A DNA stretch of 64,000 nucleotides from Helicoverpa zea (GCF_022581195.2 NC_061474.1:1860001-1924000); one strand, 5' to 3'. Counted from the first letter of the stretch, positions 1 through 11,487 are shown. Translations and numbers: made by a program. Notes: generated by a model not told the origin, from the letters alone.

Positions 1-771
1 TGAGGATAACAAGATTACAAAGTCATAATTTAAAATGATGTAAAAACATTTTTATTAGAGCTTGATATCGTACATTTTATCAAAATAAGAGTTTTACGCT
101 AAAACTGTGAGAAGTCAACAGTTTTTCTGTGATATGTAACTTCTGACAAATATTGAGAAAACCTTTTATTACAATTTAGAATTAAAAACTGCCCTATTTA
201 ATATTTGTTTTGAGATTGCGCTATTAATTTTATTTATTACTTTTTCTGTTTGCTTACACTATGAAAGTAAGATTAAGTTGAGATTAGTGAACTTTGTATT
301 TTTAGTACACCAATCCATATTTTCAATTAAGCAATATCGCAATTCTACCAATGTTTTTATACTATTTAATTATTTAAATAATAATTATTATGATCTATGC
401 TGACCTTTTTACTATATTTATGGTATGGATAACCTTTTTTATAGCAAAATATAAACGGCCCATGATAATCTTTGTCGCCCTGCTTATCTTAGCTTTATTG
501 GAGGTCAAAATTATATAATGGAATAAATAATAATCGTATAAATATATATCATTTAATGATATGATTACTTTGATGACGATTGACACTTATATGACACTGA
601 AAATTGTATCTACGTATAGAAACTTTTTTAAGAGAGTTAAGTGGCGTTTGAAACCATAGAGATGGTTTAATTTTTCTTACGTTGATTGAGCCCGGGATTT
701 TAATGATTCAATTAGTATGGTATTAGTACATCATGTTCCCCGGACCCGACTTGCCTATAGCATAATTATAA
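1..771. other. AT-rich non-coding stretch
   Basis: No open reading frame with coding character, no splice-flanked GC-rich block and no clear repeat was recognised here. Confidence 0.5.
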
Positions 772-1112
772 TAATAGTCAGTTTTTCTTAAAGAACTTTT
801 CACTTTGAAACTTGAGCGTGAAAATTTATAGTTAACAGTTGTTTTATAAGAAGACCTCCTTGGCTGTCGTTACGGGTAATCAGAAGCCAGTAAGTCTGAC
901 ACCAGTCTAACCAAGGGGTATTGGGTTGCCCGTGTAACTGGGTTCAGGAGGTCAGATAGGCAGTCGCTCCTTGTAAAACACCAGTACTCAGCTACATGCT
1001 GCTAGACTGGAAGCCGTCCCCAACATAGTTGGGAAAAAGTCTCGGAGGATGAGTTGTTTTAAGAAGACTGAAGTTTATGTTGTCGGTGAACTTGGGCATA
1101 GGCAGTTAGCTG
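772..1112 (+). mobile_element. Short inverted-repeat element (family D), split by a SINE
   Basis: The left part has TCAGTTTTTCTTAAAGAAC and the right part TGAAGTTTATGTTGTCGGTG. Related stretches with the same ends (GTCAGTTTTTC and GACGTTTATGTTGTCGGTGAAC) lie near 12.1, 48.4, 51.6 and 53.5 kb. The two halves are separated by a SINE copy, so this element is older than the SINE insertion. Confidence 0.5.
856..1051 (+). mobile_element. SINE body (family A), 5'-truncated, with target-site duplication
   Basis: The copy runs from GGCTGTCGTTACGGGTAATC to the family end AACATAGTTGGGAAAAAGTC followed by GGAGGATGA. It is flanked by AGTTGTTTTATAAGAAGAC (837-855) and AGTTGTTTTAAGAAGAC (1052-1068), a near-identical direct repeat that fits a retroposition target-site duplication. 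About a dozen other copies of this family lie in the window. Confidence 0.75.
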
Positions 1113-1355
1113 TCACCTCTTATTCACGTGGGACATGGAATTATTTAGTATCCACTTGGATATTGCCGCTATCAGCTACCTGATAACGTAAGAGCATTTT
1201 CACCAAAAATAGCTTCTCATTTAGAGTACTACTTTATTCATAAAAATTATCTCGGCATTGTGGAGATTCGGTAATGTTTTGTGTTGCTAACTTATGTAGT
1301 TAAGTACTTAAAGCTTTATTATTTCTGGATATTAGTTACTTTAATATCAAGCTAA

Positions 1356-1966
1356 GTATAGTAAGTTCAACTCAGTCTTGCGCGCGGCCTTATGTGTGGG
1401 TAACCCTTGTACATATACAGTGACTTTGTGTGCGTGACAAGAGGTACAGTCGGGTACAAATACAGTTATTTAGGGGTTACGGCTGTTTAAAGAAAACAGT
1501 TATTACGTAATTTAATGTTTATTTATTTATAATGATTCTGAATCGCTCCTTGAAAAATCAAATGATGAATTCTGCATTTTTAGTCCACACTTTTATTTAT
1601 TGTCCTCGTACCGCGAGCTAGAAAATATGTAAGAAGTATTTAATTCATCTTAGATATTTCACCTCATTTATTTCTTAGGTACTGTCAATGTCAATTTGAA
1701 AAAACGTATGAGAAAATAATGAAAAACTGTAAAATGTAATAATAAAAAGCTTTGAATGTTGTTTCATTTTTTGAAACGCTACCTGACTCCTTAAACATTT
1801 TCTCCGTGAAGAACTAGACATTTTTGTAAACGACTGTACCCATAAGAAAAAGCGATAAGAACACGTCATGCTCGGACGACGTCACTGTCACACGAACGAA
1901 AGTTGTATATTTACAAGCCGACGCACACATAGGGCCGCGCGCAAATCTGAGTTGAACTATCTATAC
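1356..1966. mobile_element. Non-autonomous inverted-repeat element, about 0.6 kb
   Basis: The left end reads GTATAGTAAGTTCAACTCAG, then GCGCGCGGCCTTATGTGTG. The right end, reverse-complemented, reads GTATAGATAGTTCAACTCAG, then GCGCGCGGCCCTATGTGTG. The imperfect inverted repeat extends about 75 bp on each side. The interior is AT-rich and shows no transposase. No target duplication could be fixed with certainty. Confidence 0.7.
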
Positions 1967-3226
1967 CTATGACTAGCTTTATTCTAGGTATTTAGATGCT
2001 TATTTCAATGTTCCAAGTCGCCCTAAGTTTTTCTCTAACCGTCCGCCCGCCCAAATTTTTTGGGCGGGCGGACCCGCCCAAAAATGCAGCACTGAAGGAG
2101 TTTGGTACAATATTGTTACATGAGTTAGAAATATTTGGCTCGTAACTTATAATAATATTTCCTGTTTTCAATTTGTAATATTTTTACAAGTTTAATATCA
2201 AAGACCTTCAGATAGCAATAATAATTAAAACAAATTAATCACGTCTAATTTCAAGTGCGTCATTTTAAATGTCATTTTTTGAACAGATAAAGATACTTTT
2301 ATTCCGAAAGCGTCACAAACGCGTTTTTTAAGTAATGAAGATTTCTGTCAGTAAGATTTTGGCAAAATCGACCAACCTGTTTAAGAGTTAACCGGGACAA
2401 ACACACATAGGTACATTGAGACTTTGCTTTTTAATTTTGCGTATAGATTTTACAAAGAAATTACTATGAGATACTATTTCTTTCGATATTACAAAGAAAT
2501 TTTCAATTTTATATAAACTTCTATAAAGATAAGTAATATGTCATAATAATGCTGACCATGATAATTTCAATACCTATCGGAATTTCGTCAAATAATATTT
2601 ACATATAGGAAAAAAATCGCTATCTTTAAATGAGGTTATCAGTACTAAGGCGTAACCAGTGAGAAAAAACTTGTAGGAATAATTTGCACTAAGTAAATTG
2701 AGATAAACGTGTAAGTATGGGATAGGTCGTTATTCCCAAAAAATTTTATTATCTAAAAATATAATGGCTCTGAAAGTCGTAATGTTATGAGAAATGCAAG
2801 ACTTTTAGTTACCCTCGACCAACTTAAGTTTCTTAAATTGACTAGCTAATTACCGTTCATACCAAGGGAACTGTTTTCTGCACTCGGATAAAAATTAAGT
2901 AGTCCATGTAATTTCTGAAGCTTTCAGTGTATCAAAATGCAAGAGATGGACAGCTACTAGCATACATTTATTTTATTTTATTTATTGGGGACAAAAAACA
3001 GTTACATATTAATAAAACTATAAGTTGCCTAAGTATAAGATGTAAATAGGTAAGGTTATGTATTATTAAGGATATATGTCATCAGTAATATAGCTTTGAC
3101 GAGAGAGCATCTAAGAAATATTTTAAAAATGAAATCGTTTATACAATTACTTATTGCTCCATGCACCTGCACTTCATACATCAAAAGTGCAATATAAGTC
3201 AATAATTTACGACCTTATGTAACAGT
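1967..3226. other. AT-rich non-coding stretch with one GC-rich hairpin
   Basis: Apart from the GC hairpin at 2041-2073 nothing was recognised: no coding exon on either strand and no repeat family shared with the rest of the window. Confidence 0.5.
2041..2073. repeat. Perfect GC-rich hairpin
   Basis: GTCCGCCCGCCCA is followed by a 7-nt A/T loop and its exact reverse complement TGGGCGGGCGGAC; a partial third repeat (CCGCCCA) follows. The function is unknown. Confidence 0.85.
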
Positions 3227-4691
3227 TATATATGTCACCGTAAGATTACAAACATCGTTAGATTACAATCTATCTCGAGAGATTGTAAACTGTCGAATTA
3301 TTGTAAACCGTAACATCTGATTGCAATTTAACGCATTATTTTTCGCTATATTATAATCTATCGATGAGAAATTGTCAAATTGTCAACTGTCCGAAAGCTC
3401 TCCCTGATTGGTCAGTCTTTTTGTAAGATCGAGAGCGATGTAGAGCGGTCAAATTGTCAACTGGCGTAGAAAGGAATGCATCTTGCGCGCTGATTGGTAG
3501 AACGTCAAAAAAGACAATGTTCTTTGCTACTCCCGGTGTCACAGCTCTTTGACGTGCAAAAATAAGTGACGGTTTAATTTTTTATAAAATCAAAAATTGT
3601 ACTTAATTTTTAAGACTCAAATTACACACAATTAAAAATTGTATTAAAAATTGAAGTTAGTGACGAAAACGAATCGCTGCAAAACCGACTCCACGTAGTC
3701 TTGTCTGCCCTACCCCTAGAGTGCAATTCGAAACCGCGTAGGCGCGGAGGGGCGAGGCGGCCTGCGAGCTGAGGCGCAGGTAGTTTCAGCGCTCGCCGCC
3801 GCGGCTGAGGCTGGCCGGCGGAGCCGGCCAGCAAGCCGAAGCTGCGGTGGTGAGCGTGAAAACCATCTGCGATGATAAGCTCGCATGGGACCGCCGGAGC
3901 CCCGCAGCGCCGGAGCCGTGACAGAAGTTATGCTTGCTGCATGTTGCATGCTTACTTCCATGCTGGGTCAATTAATATGGGATGTGTTATATTTTAAACA
4001 AAAAACTCAGTAGGTACGAGTAAAAAAATTAGAAGGTAAATAAATATTTTTATGATGTCATTTAATAGTATTTAAGAAGTTTACTGTTAGAATGCATGCT
4101 ACAAATTTAGATGCAAAAAAATAACCACCATGCTGAGTTGTATTTAGAGTGGAAGATAACTCGTGGCTAAGATAGTATTATTTAGATGCTCGACGCTTTA
4201 TTAATTGTGGCTGACTTAGTAATTTAGAAGGCAACATACATTTTTGGGGGCGAATAATGATATTAAAAAGAAGCCTGTTTAATTAGCACCCCTTTTATTT
4301 TATTTTTAAATATTAGTTTGTATTTGAAGACAAAATACCTAACTGTATTTTTATAAGAGTTATTTTTATATAAATTTAATACTTGAAGAATTTTTGAAGA
4401 GCATTTATTTTATTTAACTGACACCTCTATTTCATTCCTAACTCTACGGGAACTCCATGGGAACAGAACGGCTGGTCGTGATTGGTCGATCTTACAAAAA
4501 GACTGACCAATCAGAGAGAGCTTTCGGACAGTTGACAATTTGACAATTTCTCATCGATAGATTATAATATAGCGAAAAATAATGCGTTAAATTGCAATCA
4601 GATGTTACGGTTCACAATAATTCGACAGTTTGCAATCTCTCGAGATAGATTGTAATCTAACGATGTTTGTAATCTTACGGTAACATATATA
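3227..4691. mobile_element. Foldback element, 1,465 bp with 206-bp inverted arms
   Basis: The left arm 3227-3432 and the right arm 4486-4691 are reverse complements over about 206 bp with only a few mismatches. Both outer ends read TATATATGT(C/T)ACCGTAAG. Between them are an AT-rich spacer and a GC-rich module at 3654-3955. No transposase reading frame is seen, so it would be non-autonomous. A target duplication is not clear because the ends lie in TATA-rich DNA. The low arm divergence suggests a fairly recent origin or gene conversion between arms. Confidence 0.85.
3654..3955 (+). repeat. GC-rich module M, copy 1
   Basis: The module begins AAGTTAGTGACGAAAACGAA and ends near TTGCATGCTTAC. 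It is strongly GC- and CpG-rich in an AT-rich context and recurs at 49804-50088 (same orientation) and 50501-50802 (inverted). It sits inside the 3227-4691 foldback. Arg/Pro/Ser/Ala-rich reading frames exist in it on the minus strand, but the frames are not conserved between copies, so I do not call a gene. Confidence 0.85.
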
Positions 4692-4928
4692 CAATATACT
4701 ATATATTATACAAACACCGAACCTTACACAATAGGAGTACCTAATAAAGTCCTAAGCTTTACTACAAATATTTAGAACAATTGACAGCATTTACTTATCT
4801 TTACGCAAATAATTGTAGATTCTATGATTAGATACTCATAGTAGTAGTAATTTTAAAGAAAATACATCTGTTTAATTTAACATATCTATGTAGGTATATT
4901 TTTGTTATTTTAGTAGTTAAGAATATCA

Positions 4929-5020
4929 TCATCATCATGAGCCTTTTTATCGTCCCACTGCTGGGCTGCGGCCTCCTCTCACACAGAGAAGGATCGAGCG
5001 TTAATCACCACGCTCGTAAA
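4929..5020 (-). repeat. Dispersed repeat family E fragment
   Basis: CATCATCATCAT is followed by CCTTTTTATCGTCCCACTGC and CAGGCCTCCTCTCACA-like sequence, as at 46312-46470. The reverse strand ends in a GATGATGATG tail, as expected for a retroposed 3' end. Confidence 0.6.
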
Positions 5021-6374
5021 ATAATATATACTACAATAATGATTAATTTCGCACAAAAAAATACAAAAAAGACCTGCACTATATCCTTTTCTAAAGTAAT
5101 GATCTTACATGGTACCTATAGCTGCTTTTCATCTGGGCAAGAAAATCGTTTGCATTTGGTTTCCCTCTATCATTTTTTTTCAGTACTTAAAAACTATTTG
5201 AAAACGTAAACAAAGTGAATAAATAAAAGTGAGTACATAACGATTTAAGTACGGTAACTATGAAAAGGGCAAAAGCCTTATAATTGAACCAACTTTGATC
5301 CTATGACTCATGTAAATGTCATTTCATTTGCTTCAATTCAATAGGTGTTTTAAATTCTAAAAGGCCCTAAATAATGAAGCAAGAACATACAATATAATTT
5401 CTAGACGATAAATATTATTCGCAATAACAATTTCGTTGCTCACACTTAATTAATAATAGAGCATCTTAATCAAATGTACGTAGGCGCTTCCTCATTGAAA
5501 AATCGTACGTTCAACCCGTCCAGAGAGACGGATGCCAAAAATTATGCAACCGCCATTTGCAATTGTCAAAAAATCGCGGGAAAATCCAAACAATCAGAGA
5601 CAACTAGTTTATTTTTTTTGTATTTGTGACGTTTAACTAGAAACACACTGACATCTATTGTTATTCGTTGACCCACGTTCGTTCATACATATTTTATTAA
5701 GACAATGTCCGATATTATGCGTTTTTTCCACCTTATCGCTTATTTTATATCACCGTAAAACAATAATAATGTTGTACGAGGAATTTAAATTAGCATTTCA
5801 TCTTAAATGAATAATAACATTTCATGTAGCGTATTGGAAATGGTCGTTTAATATTCTATGTACTATTATAATCGCGTTAACAGATATGTATTAGTTAAAT
5901 TAAGGTAAAACTCATAGATTTTTTTACACTAGTGAATAGAGAATTAAAGTCACATTTTTTAATCTATTTCAAAACGTCAGTTCTTATTACAAAACCCGGT
6001 TTAATCGAGACATCTTGTGAAGGTATTATGTTATTATAGAGTGATTATTTTACAATTCGTTCCGCCAGTATTGTCGCATAATTGTAACTTTAATCTTCAC
6101 GTAAAACGTTCGCGTAAAACTATTACAATTTTCTTTATAACACTACACTTTGAAACTTCCATTGCAAATTCTTTATTCGGACTAAATTCGATAACATTTC
6201 AATTCACATTTAAATCGATTATAACACCTTTAAATTCATAGATAAAAACAACAACACTAAAATTATTCCGCGCTTTTATTTGTACACACAATTTTTTTTT
6301 TAAACGCGAAAGCACTTCAATTATTCCAGCATGCAAACACTTTTAATTAAAAATATATATTTTTTAATACGTAC
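5021..6374. other. Non-coding stretch; probable first intron of the gene starting at 6492
   Basis: AT-rich, with no coding block recognised on the minus strand that could continue the exon at 6375-6492. The downstream exons therefore appear to lie beyond the left end of the window. Confidence 0.4.
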
Positions 6375-6492
6375 CGATTCCGGCGATGGCATATTGCCGC
6401 CACAGCTGTCCTGCCTCCATTCTATACGCTTGCTGGTTGAGTGGCGCGCCGGTCTGACCAACCGGGTCGTAAGCGTAGTTCCTATCTTCCAT
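6375..6492 (-). CDS. First coding exon of a second sugar-transporter-like gene (partial)
   Basis: On the minus strand an ATG at 6492-6490 opens 39 codons plus one base, starting MEDRNYAYDP and ending WRQYAIAGI, then a donor G|GTACGT (intron from 6374). An in-frame TGA two codons upstream fixes the start. The exon is GC- and CpG-rich against an AT-rich surround. Its layout matches coding exon 1 of the complete transporter at 43356: short hydrophilic N-terminus, QY followed by small hydrophobic residues (QYAIAGI versus QYIAAVA), and the same phase-1 donor just inside predicted TM1. I infer a paralogous MFS sugar porter transcribed leftwards, with its remaining exons outside the window. The reading as a coding exon is strong; the family assignment rests on 39 residues and is moderate. 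Confidence 0.65.
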
Positions 6493-6620
6493 ACGTCAGA
6501 CGACGTCACCCGTTGAGTTACGTTGCTCTGTTTACGTTGAGTTGGGCTCGAGGGTGGATGTTTGGCAAACACCCGATGTTCCGCCGCCAAGACTGTGGAC
6601 AAAGACCTCGTGTTAACAGT
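6493..6620 (-). other. Probable 5' leader of the gene starting at 6492
   Basis: The raised GC and CpG content continues upstream of the ATG to about 6620, then drops. This suggests untranslated leader or core promoter. I found no convincing TATA or TCAGT initiator, so no start site is called. Confidence 0.35.
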
Positions 6621-6692
6621 CTGATGATTTGGGATTTTTCCCATATGATTCCCATTACTACCCTTCATCTTCATCACTCTTATATCTAGCCA

Positions 6693-7492
6693 TTAGGGGT
6701 TTGGCAAGGAAGATAAAATGTCATGTATTACCTAAGGCATGTGACCTAACCGCCTACGGTCCTGCCCTCAGAAATTCTCTTTAGATACAGTCTAATGACG
6801 TTTTTGTACATACTAAAAGGGGTAGTCATATTTTGTCTGAAGCGTCCCACTGTCTATGATTAAAGTGCTGCCATGTTAGTTACTTGCCAAGCGTGGAAAT
6901 TGAAATGAGTTCTTCATTAGCTGAGATAGATAGACATAAAATGCAAACCTAATTGAGTATTGAAATAGGTGTCTTTTAAAATCACAGTTGTTCCACAAAT
7001 AAGTAGTATTTATATTTATTACTTTATTCTCTTAAATAACGAGTGATTACTAACAGGTTCATTATTATATTAGGAGAGCTATATAATAACTTTGCAAAAT
7101 AATTGATTGATCATCAAACTACACCCTAACTATAGGTACCTACGTACACCCATTCATGTTATAGTTTGCCTCTGCTTGCATTCTATGTGCTAATAGATAC
7201 AACTGCTAACATATTTTTATATAATTTCAAATCATAGTTATTTAAGTACTTGAAGTGGTTAGTCATACGCAGCCGAAAGTAAATTTTGCTATTCCCTGAA
7301 TATATTAGGATCAGTATACACGATTTGGAGAACAGAAAAAAACTTTCCATGGAAATAGCATATGCGTTGTATGTCAGCCGTATTAACACAGGTTTAAGTA
7401 CTCATAAACTTATGTTATCGATCAAATATTAAAATGTAGGATGATTCGTGTTTCTGATTGATAGGATAATAAATACCAAAAGATAGAGTAAC
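6693..7492. other. Non-coding stretch upstream of the 6492 gene
   Basis: AT-rich; no exon, repeat family or palindrome recognised. Confidence 0.4.
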
Positions 7493-7592
7493 TCAGATAG
7501 GCTCCTCGTAAAACACTCGTACTTAGGTGCATCCGGTTAGACTGGAAGCCGACCCCAACATAGTTGGGAAAAGGCTTGGGAGATGATGATGA
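7493..7592 (+). mobile_element. SINE (family A), 3' fragment
   Basis: Carries CTCAGATAGGCTCCTCGTAA, GGTTAGACTGGAAGCCGACC and GATGATGATG at the 3' end. Confidence 0.75.
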
Positions 7593-7663
7593 GGAATAAG
7601 AAATAGAAATCTATGAGGTGATAAGCTCGGGAACTTTAAAAGCAGCTAATATATCAATAGAAG

Positions 7664-7808
7664 CTGCGGGATTGTTCGAAAGAGTTACCGTGGCCCTGGT
7701 ACATAAAGGGCTTAAGAAGGAACATGGTGGGTTTTAGTCAGTAAGAGTCTCACTCCCTCAAGCAGCACCCACAGCTGGAAGGGTCATTTGATGATTTCCT
7801 ATAAAAAA
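7664..7808 (+). repeat. Dispersed repeat family B
   Basis: Contains GTACATAAAGGGCTTAAGAA, then GTCAGTAAGAGTCTCACTCC and GGGTCATTTGATGATTTCC, ending in an A-rich run. Other copies lie near 20.7, 23.3, 32.8, 48.8 and 58.2 kb. The A-rich 3' end suggests retroposition; no autonomous partner is visible. Confidence 0.7.
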
Positions 7809-8106
7809 AGATACCTATAGAAACAATTAAGATATATATCGAATCATCCTACGTATTTTTCCTTGACATTAATTTTTCCTGAGGGTTTCTTTTTAAGAAA
7901 ATTCTGCGTCAAACCAAAAAGAGTATCCTTCCTTGTTTTTACCCTAGATATTTCTTTAGGTAGAATATGTAGGTACCTACATATTGCCTAACCATGATAA
8001 CCAATTAAAATTACAGATTATCCTTATGTAATAAACACATAATTTCATCACATACGTAAGTATATTTCCATACATCTGATCGGCGATGCATTTATCTGAA
8101 TATCCA

Positions 8107-8215
8107 CAGTACAGTCAACTGCAGGTCAGTGGTAACAGTTTTATAGGAAAATCGTACTTATTACTATTGAGTTAAGGTGCATGACAGTTACCACTGATGT
8201 GCAGTCTACTGTACA
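8107..8215. mobile_element. Inverted-repeat element, about 110 bp
   Basis: The left arm CAGTACAGTCAACTGCAGGT plus CAGTGGTAAC is mirrored on the right by GTTACCACTGATGTGCAGTC plus TACTGTACA. Arms are about 30 bp with several mismatches, around an AT-rich centre. Confidence 0.65.
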
Positions 8216-8797
8216 TACATACTCATTGCGTATATGTATGCCTGAGATAAATTACCCTGTGGATATCTCATGTATTTATTGAGATAACTAGCTGATAAAT
8301 ACCAGATACCACATATTATTGCTATCTAGCAATACATGCATGTTTTATCTATCATTTACTTGTCAGACAGTTTTCGACTTTATTTAAATAAAAAAAGAGC
8401 ACAAAATAAGTTGACAATGAGTTCCATTGCACTTATATCAATTTTAATTTCGTTGCATTTTGCAATAAAATAGTTCATGCAAAAGAGTAAAAAGTAGTGG
8501 GTGTGTCACAAAATGGATTTGATTCTGCATAAATTAGGGAATAAACACAAAAAGTAGTATTCTGTCTTTTCTACTCATTACTAGATCTATGGCTCCATAG
8601 GTTATAAACATATAGACAGGATCCAGTCTTAAACTTTTTTGATAACCAAGGATTTTATTTGAGGAAAATTTACACAAAAAAACACAAAGTTGTCATAAAA
8701 ATAATTCATCTATCTGTATTTAAATATTTTCCTTAACATTAAATAATGTTTGAATATAGCTTTATCTTGCCAAGAAGGTTCGACGTGAGAAACATAT
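8216..8797. other. AT-rich non-coding stretch
   Basis: Nothing recognised on either strand. Confidence 0.4.
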
Positions 8798-9028
8798 TAT
8801 AGTTCGGCCATTCAGAGAATGCGTTCCTGACACGTCGCGATTGAACTGACGACGTAACTACATTCATTGATTATTGATATAATAATGTTGTTTTAATGCT
8901 CCTCAATTGTTAAAACGGTAAACAACCAGCAAAAATATTTTTATCGTAACTGCAACGCCATTGCAAAGTTACGTCGTCAGTTCAATCGCGACGTGTCAGG
9001 AACGCATTCTCTGAATGGCCGAACTATA
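8798..9028. mobile_element. MITE, 231 bp with 62-bp near-perfect terminal inverted repeats
   Basis: The left arm 8798-8859 starts TATAGTTCGGCCATTCAGAG; the right arm 8967-9028 is its reverse complement with essentially no mismatch. The interior of about 107 bp is AT-rich and non-coding. The ends sit in TATA, so a TA target duplication is possible but cannot be separated from the repeat. High arm identity suggests recent activity. Confidence 0.85.
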
Positions 9029-9198
9029 TCAGCTGTGTAAATAATTTTATATTGCACAGATAACCCTCAATATGCGTGTTTTTAAAACATTATGTCAATA
9101 ATAAATCGTGGAAAGCTTATTTTAAGACTATAAATAATTAAATGTTGGGGCCTGATAACGTGAATATGGCAATCTAATACAAAGAAATATATTAAACT

Positions 9199-9310
9199 AG
9201 CTTCCACCAGTGGTTTTTCCCGCGACCCGTGGGAACTGTTCTACACCCCCTAATAAAAGCCACTGAAATAATTTTTAAATTGGTCTAATTGTTCCCAAGA
9301 TTAGCGCGAT
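9199..9310 (-). repeat. RTE-like tail repeat (family C)
   Basis: Reads ACTAGCTTCCACCAGTGGTT, CCCGTGGGAACTGTTC and AAATTGGTCTAATTGTTCCC. This is the reverse complement of the family whose plus copies end in GGAAAACGGCTAGT. Confidence 0.6.
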
Positions 9311-10194
9311 CTTGAAGTTTTACTGCATATGTACAATAAAAAATTTGTCACATCAAAGAATTTGACCGGGAAATTATTATATTTTTACTATTTCCTATCG
9401 AATTATTCATTCCCATAGAAATCAGTAGTAGTTCCTCTTATATCTATGCATAAACACACTTAGTAACATCAACCATGAATTTAACTTCGCAAAAGTTATT
9501 TATAAACATAATAAAACAAACCCATAAGTTCTAGAACCTAATCAAAGACAATCAGTATTCCGACCACAGACAATACAAGAGCAACCTACATGCACGCACA
9601 CCGGAAGCCGCGAGATGAATAATGGCGTCCAAACGGTTTCCGCTTTCCTTCTTCCTATGTACTAATTTGACATACTATACACGACGTGAGAGATTTGCCT
9701 CTGAATCTTAACGTTTTATTTAGAATTCCTTAAGGAAAATTATTTGCACTGTGACCTAGAAGAATGAGTACTTTATTTTTGAAGAGCAATTGCTTAATTA
9801 TATGATAAAAATCTGATAGAGAAACCTGTGGATCGACTATTTGAAAAAGGTGAACACCGGGTAGGTTGGCATTCGTTGGTTGGGAGGCCTACTTTTAACA
9901 GTGGATGACAATAGCCTGGATATTATGATGATAAATGGTGATGCATTTTTGCATATGTATGAAAGCTTAACTTATGAATTGATTAAAGAACGCAATGTAT
10001 CAAGTCAGTAAGTAAATGTTAAAGTTATATCTAGATATCTCATGAAGGTAGTTTTATAAGAAGATATTGTTGTACGTAATAAAGGATACCGGTAAATGTT
10101 TTAGATCGGTCAAAAAAATCCTGAGACTTGGTAAATGCAACAAAACTTTTCAAATTGTTGAGCTGCTTCATAATAACCTTCACTAAAGTTAGGT
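9311..10194. other. Non-coding stretch
   Basis: No coding block. A weak repeat-like patch around 9840-9940 (TTGGCATTCGTTGGTTGGGA) was not assigned to a family. Confidence 0.4.
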
Positions 10195-10331
10195 ATAGTT
10201 ACCGGCACGGATATTGAGCTCTCGTCGGAAGAGTGGGGATCGCTTTGCGCACCGTACGCATAAGGCAATAAGGCAGTAAATCGCTTCTGCGCAGGTGAAG
10301 GTCAGGGCTCAATATCCGTGCCGATAACTGT
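10195..10331. mobile_element. Short inverted-repeat element, about 137 bp, GC-rich centre
   Basis: Left end AGTTACCGGCACGGATATTG with AGCT; right end, reverse-complemented, AGTTATCGGCACGGATATTG with AGCC. The interior contains CGTCGGAAGAGTGGGGATCG and is non-coding. Confidence 0.7.
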
Positions 10332-11019
10332 ACATAATTAAGTTCCCATATTAACCTTAAACTACAGTTTCTGTGTACCTATAGTTACATTTTGCTCTTC
10401 GTGGTTATGATTCATTTCAACCTGATATAATTATAATAAGGAGGTGAAGAGGTTTACTAACTTTGTAGTTATGTTCCTAGCTTTATTTACGAATGAAAAT
10501 GCAAAAACTGAAAATTGTGTTAATAAAAATTAAAACTAAACGGGTCTTTTTTTAACATCCTTCAGATATTTTATAATAACTATTGAAAAATGTATTTTAT
10601 ACATGTAAATACATACCAATTTTAATAACAATAACTCAATAAAACATAACACTGCAACGTCACTGTTTGCTATGAGAAATATTCTAGGCGCTAGACATTT
10701 TCTTTCTGCCACTAGATTGTTACTGGCAAAATGTTATAGTGCACTGCAAAATGCAATAGAGTAAAAAAAAAGTTAGATTAAATCCGTAATTCTGCATAAT
10801 CTGTAGAATCTTCATACTAATGAAAAAATTGCGTGCAGATCAAGGTAATTCAAGTATGAATCACTATATTTCTGCTTACGTCACTTTTCCATAACAATTT
10901 ACAGGGCAATTTTGTACATCGCGCAAAATCTACAAATGACCTTCACACTCCCTTAATATGTCCTATAGCGAAATAAAAATGTATATCCCGGCTTCTGGTA
11001 ATTTCCGATTAACTAATGC
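10332..11019. other. AT-rich non-coding stretch
   Basis: Nothing recognised. Confidence 0.4.
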
Positions 11020-11190
11020 TAGCTCGTTTTCCCGCGGTTTCACCAGCGCCCCGTGGGAACTTCTGCCCGTGGCGGAATAAAATTTAAAATATAACCTATG
11101 TCACTCGGGAAGAGTGTAGCTTTTTACCAGTGAAAGAATATTTCAAATTGGTTCATTAGTTGTGGAGCCTTTAGGGTACAAACAAACAAA
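11020..11190 (-). repeat. RTE-like tail repeat (family C)
   Basis: CCCGCGGTTTCACCAGCGCC, CCCGTGGGAACTTCTGCC, then TGAAAGAATATTTCAAATTGG and AACAAACAAA at its end. Confidence 0.6.
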
Positions 11191-11487
11191 ATAGGTATTT
11201 TTCCTGTTAATATTAGTCTAGAAAACTGACCATACCCAAGAAATTCATAGAATTTTCTACCTCTCTGTATTCCAAATGTTTCTTTACCTACTACACTGTT
11301 GTAATAGCTTCGTAAACAATAAAAAGTGTTAAACGAGAGTGAATCACATAAATTATAATAATTAAAACATGATTATTCATTAAATTATACAAGTTTGCAT
11401 ATTCATGACTTTAAGACTTGGGTAGGGCAGACATTGTTTCAACCTAACGACTTTGTTACTTACTAGACATAACTTTTATTATTTACT

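Noticed and set aside
3622..3971. Arg/Pro/Ala-rich reading frames of 61-81 codons in the GC-rich module (also at 49775-49999 and 50318-50797)
   Set aside because: The module copies differ by indels that shift the frames, both strands are open because of high GC, and no domain is recognisable. Composition explains the frames.
4929..4940. CATCATCAT runs at several sites as a possible repeat array or CRISPR-like structure
   Set aside because: They are the simple GATGATG tails of retroposed repeats, not spaced arrays.
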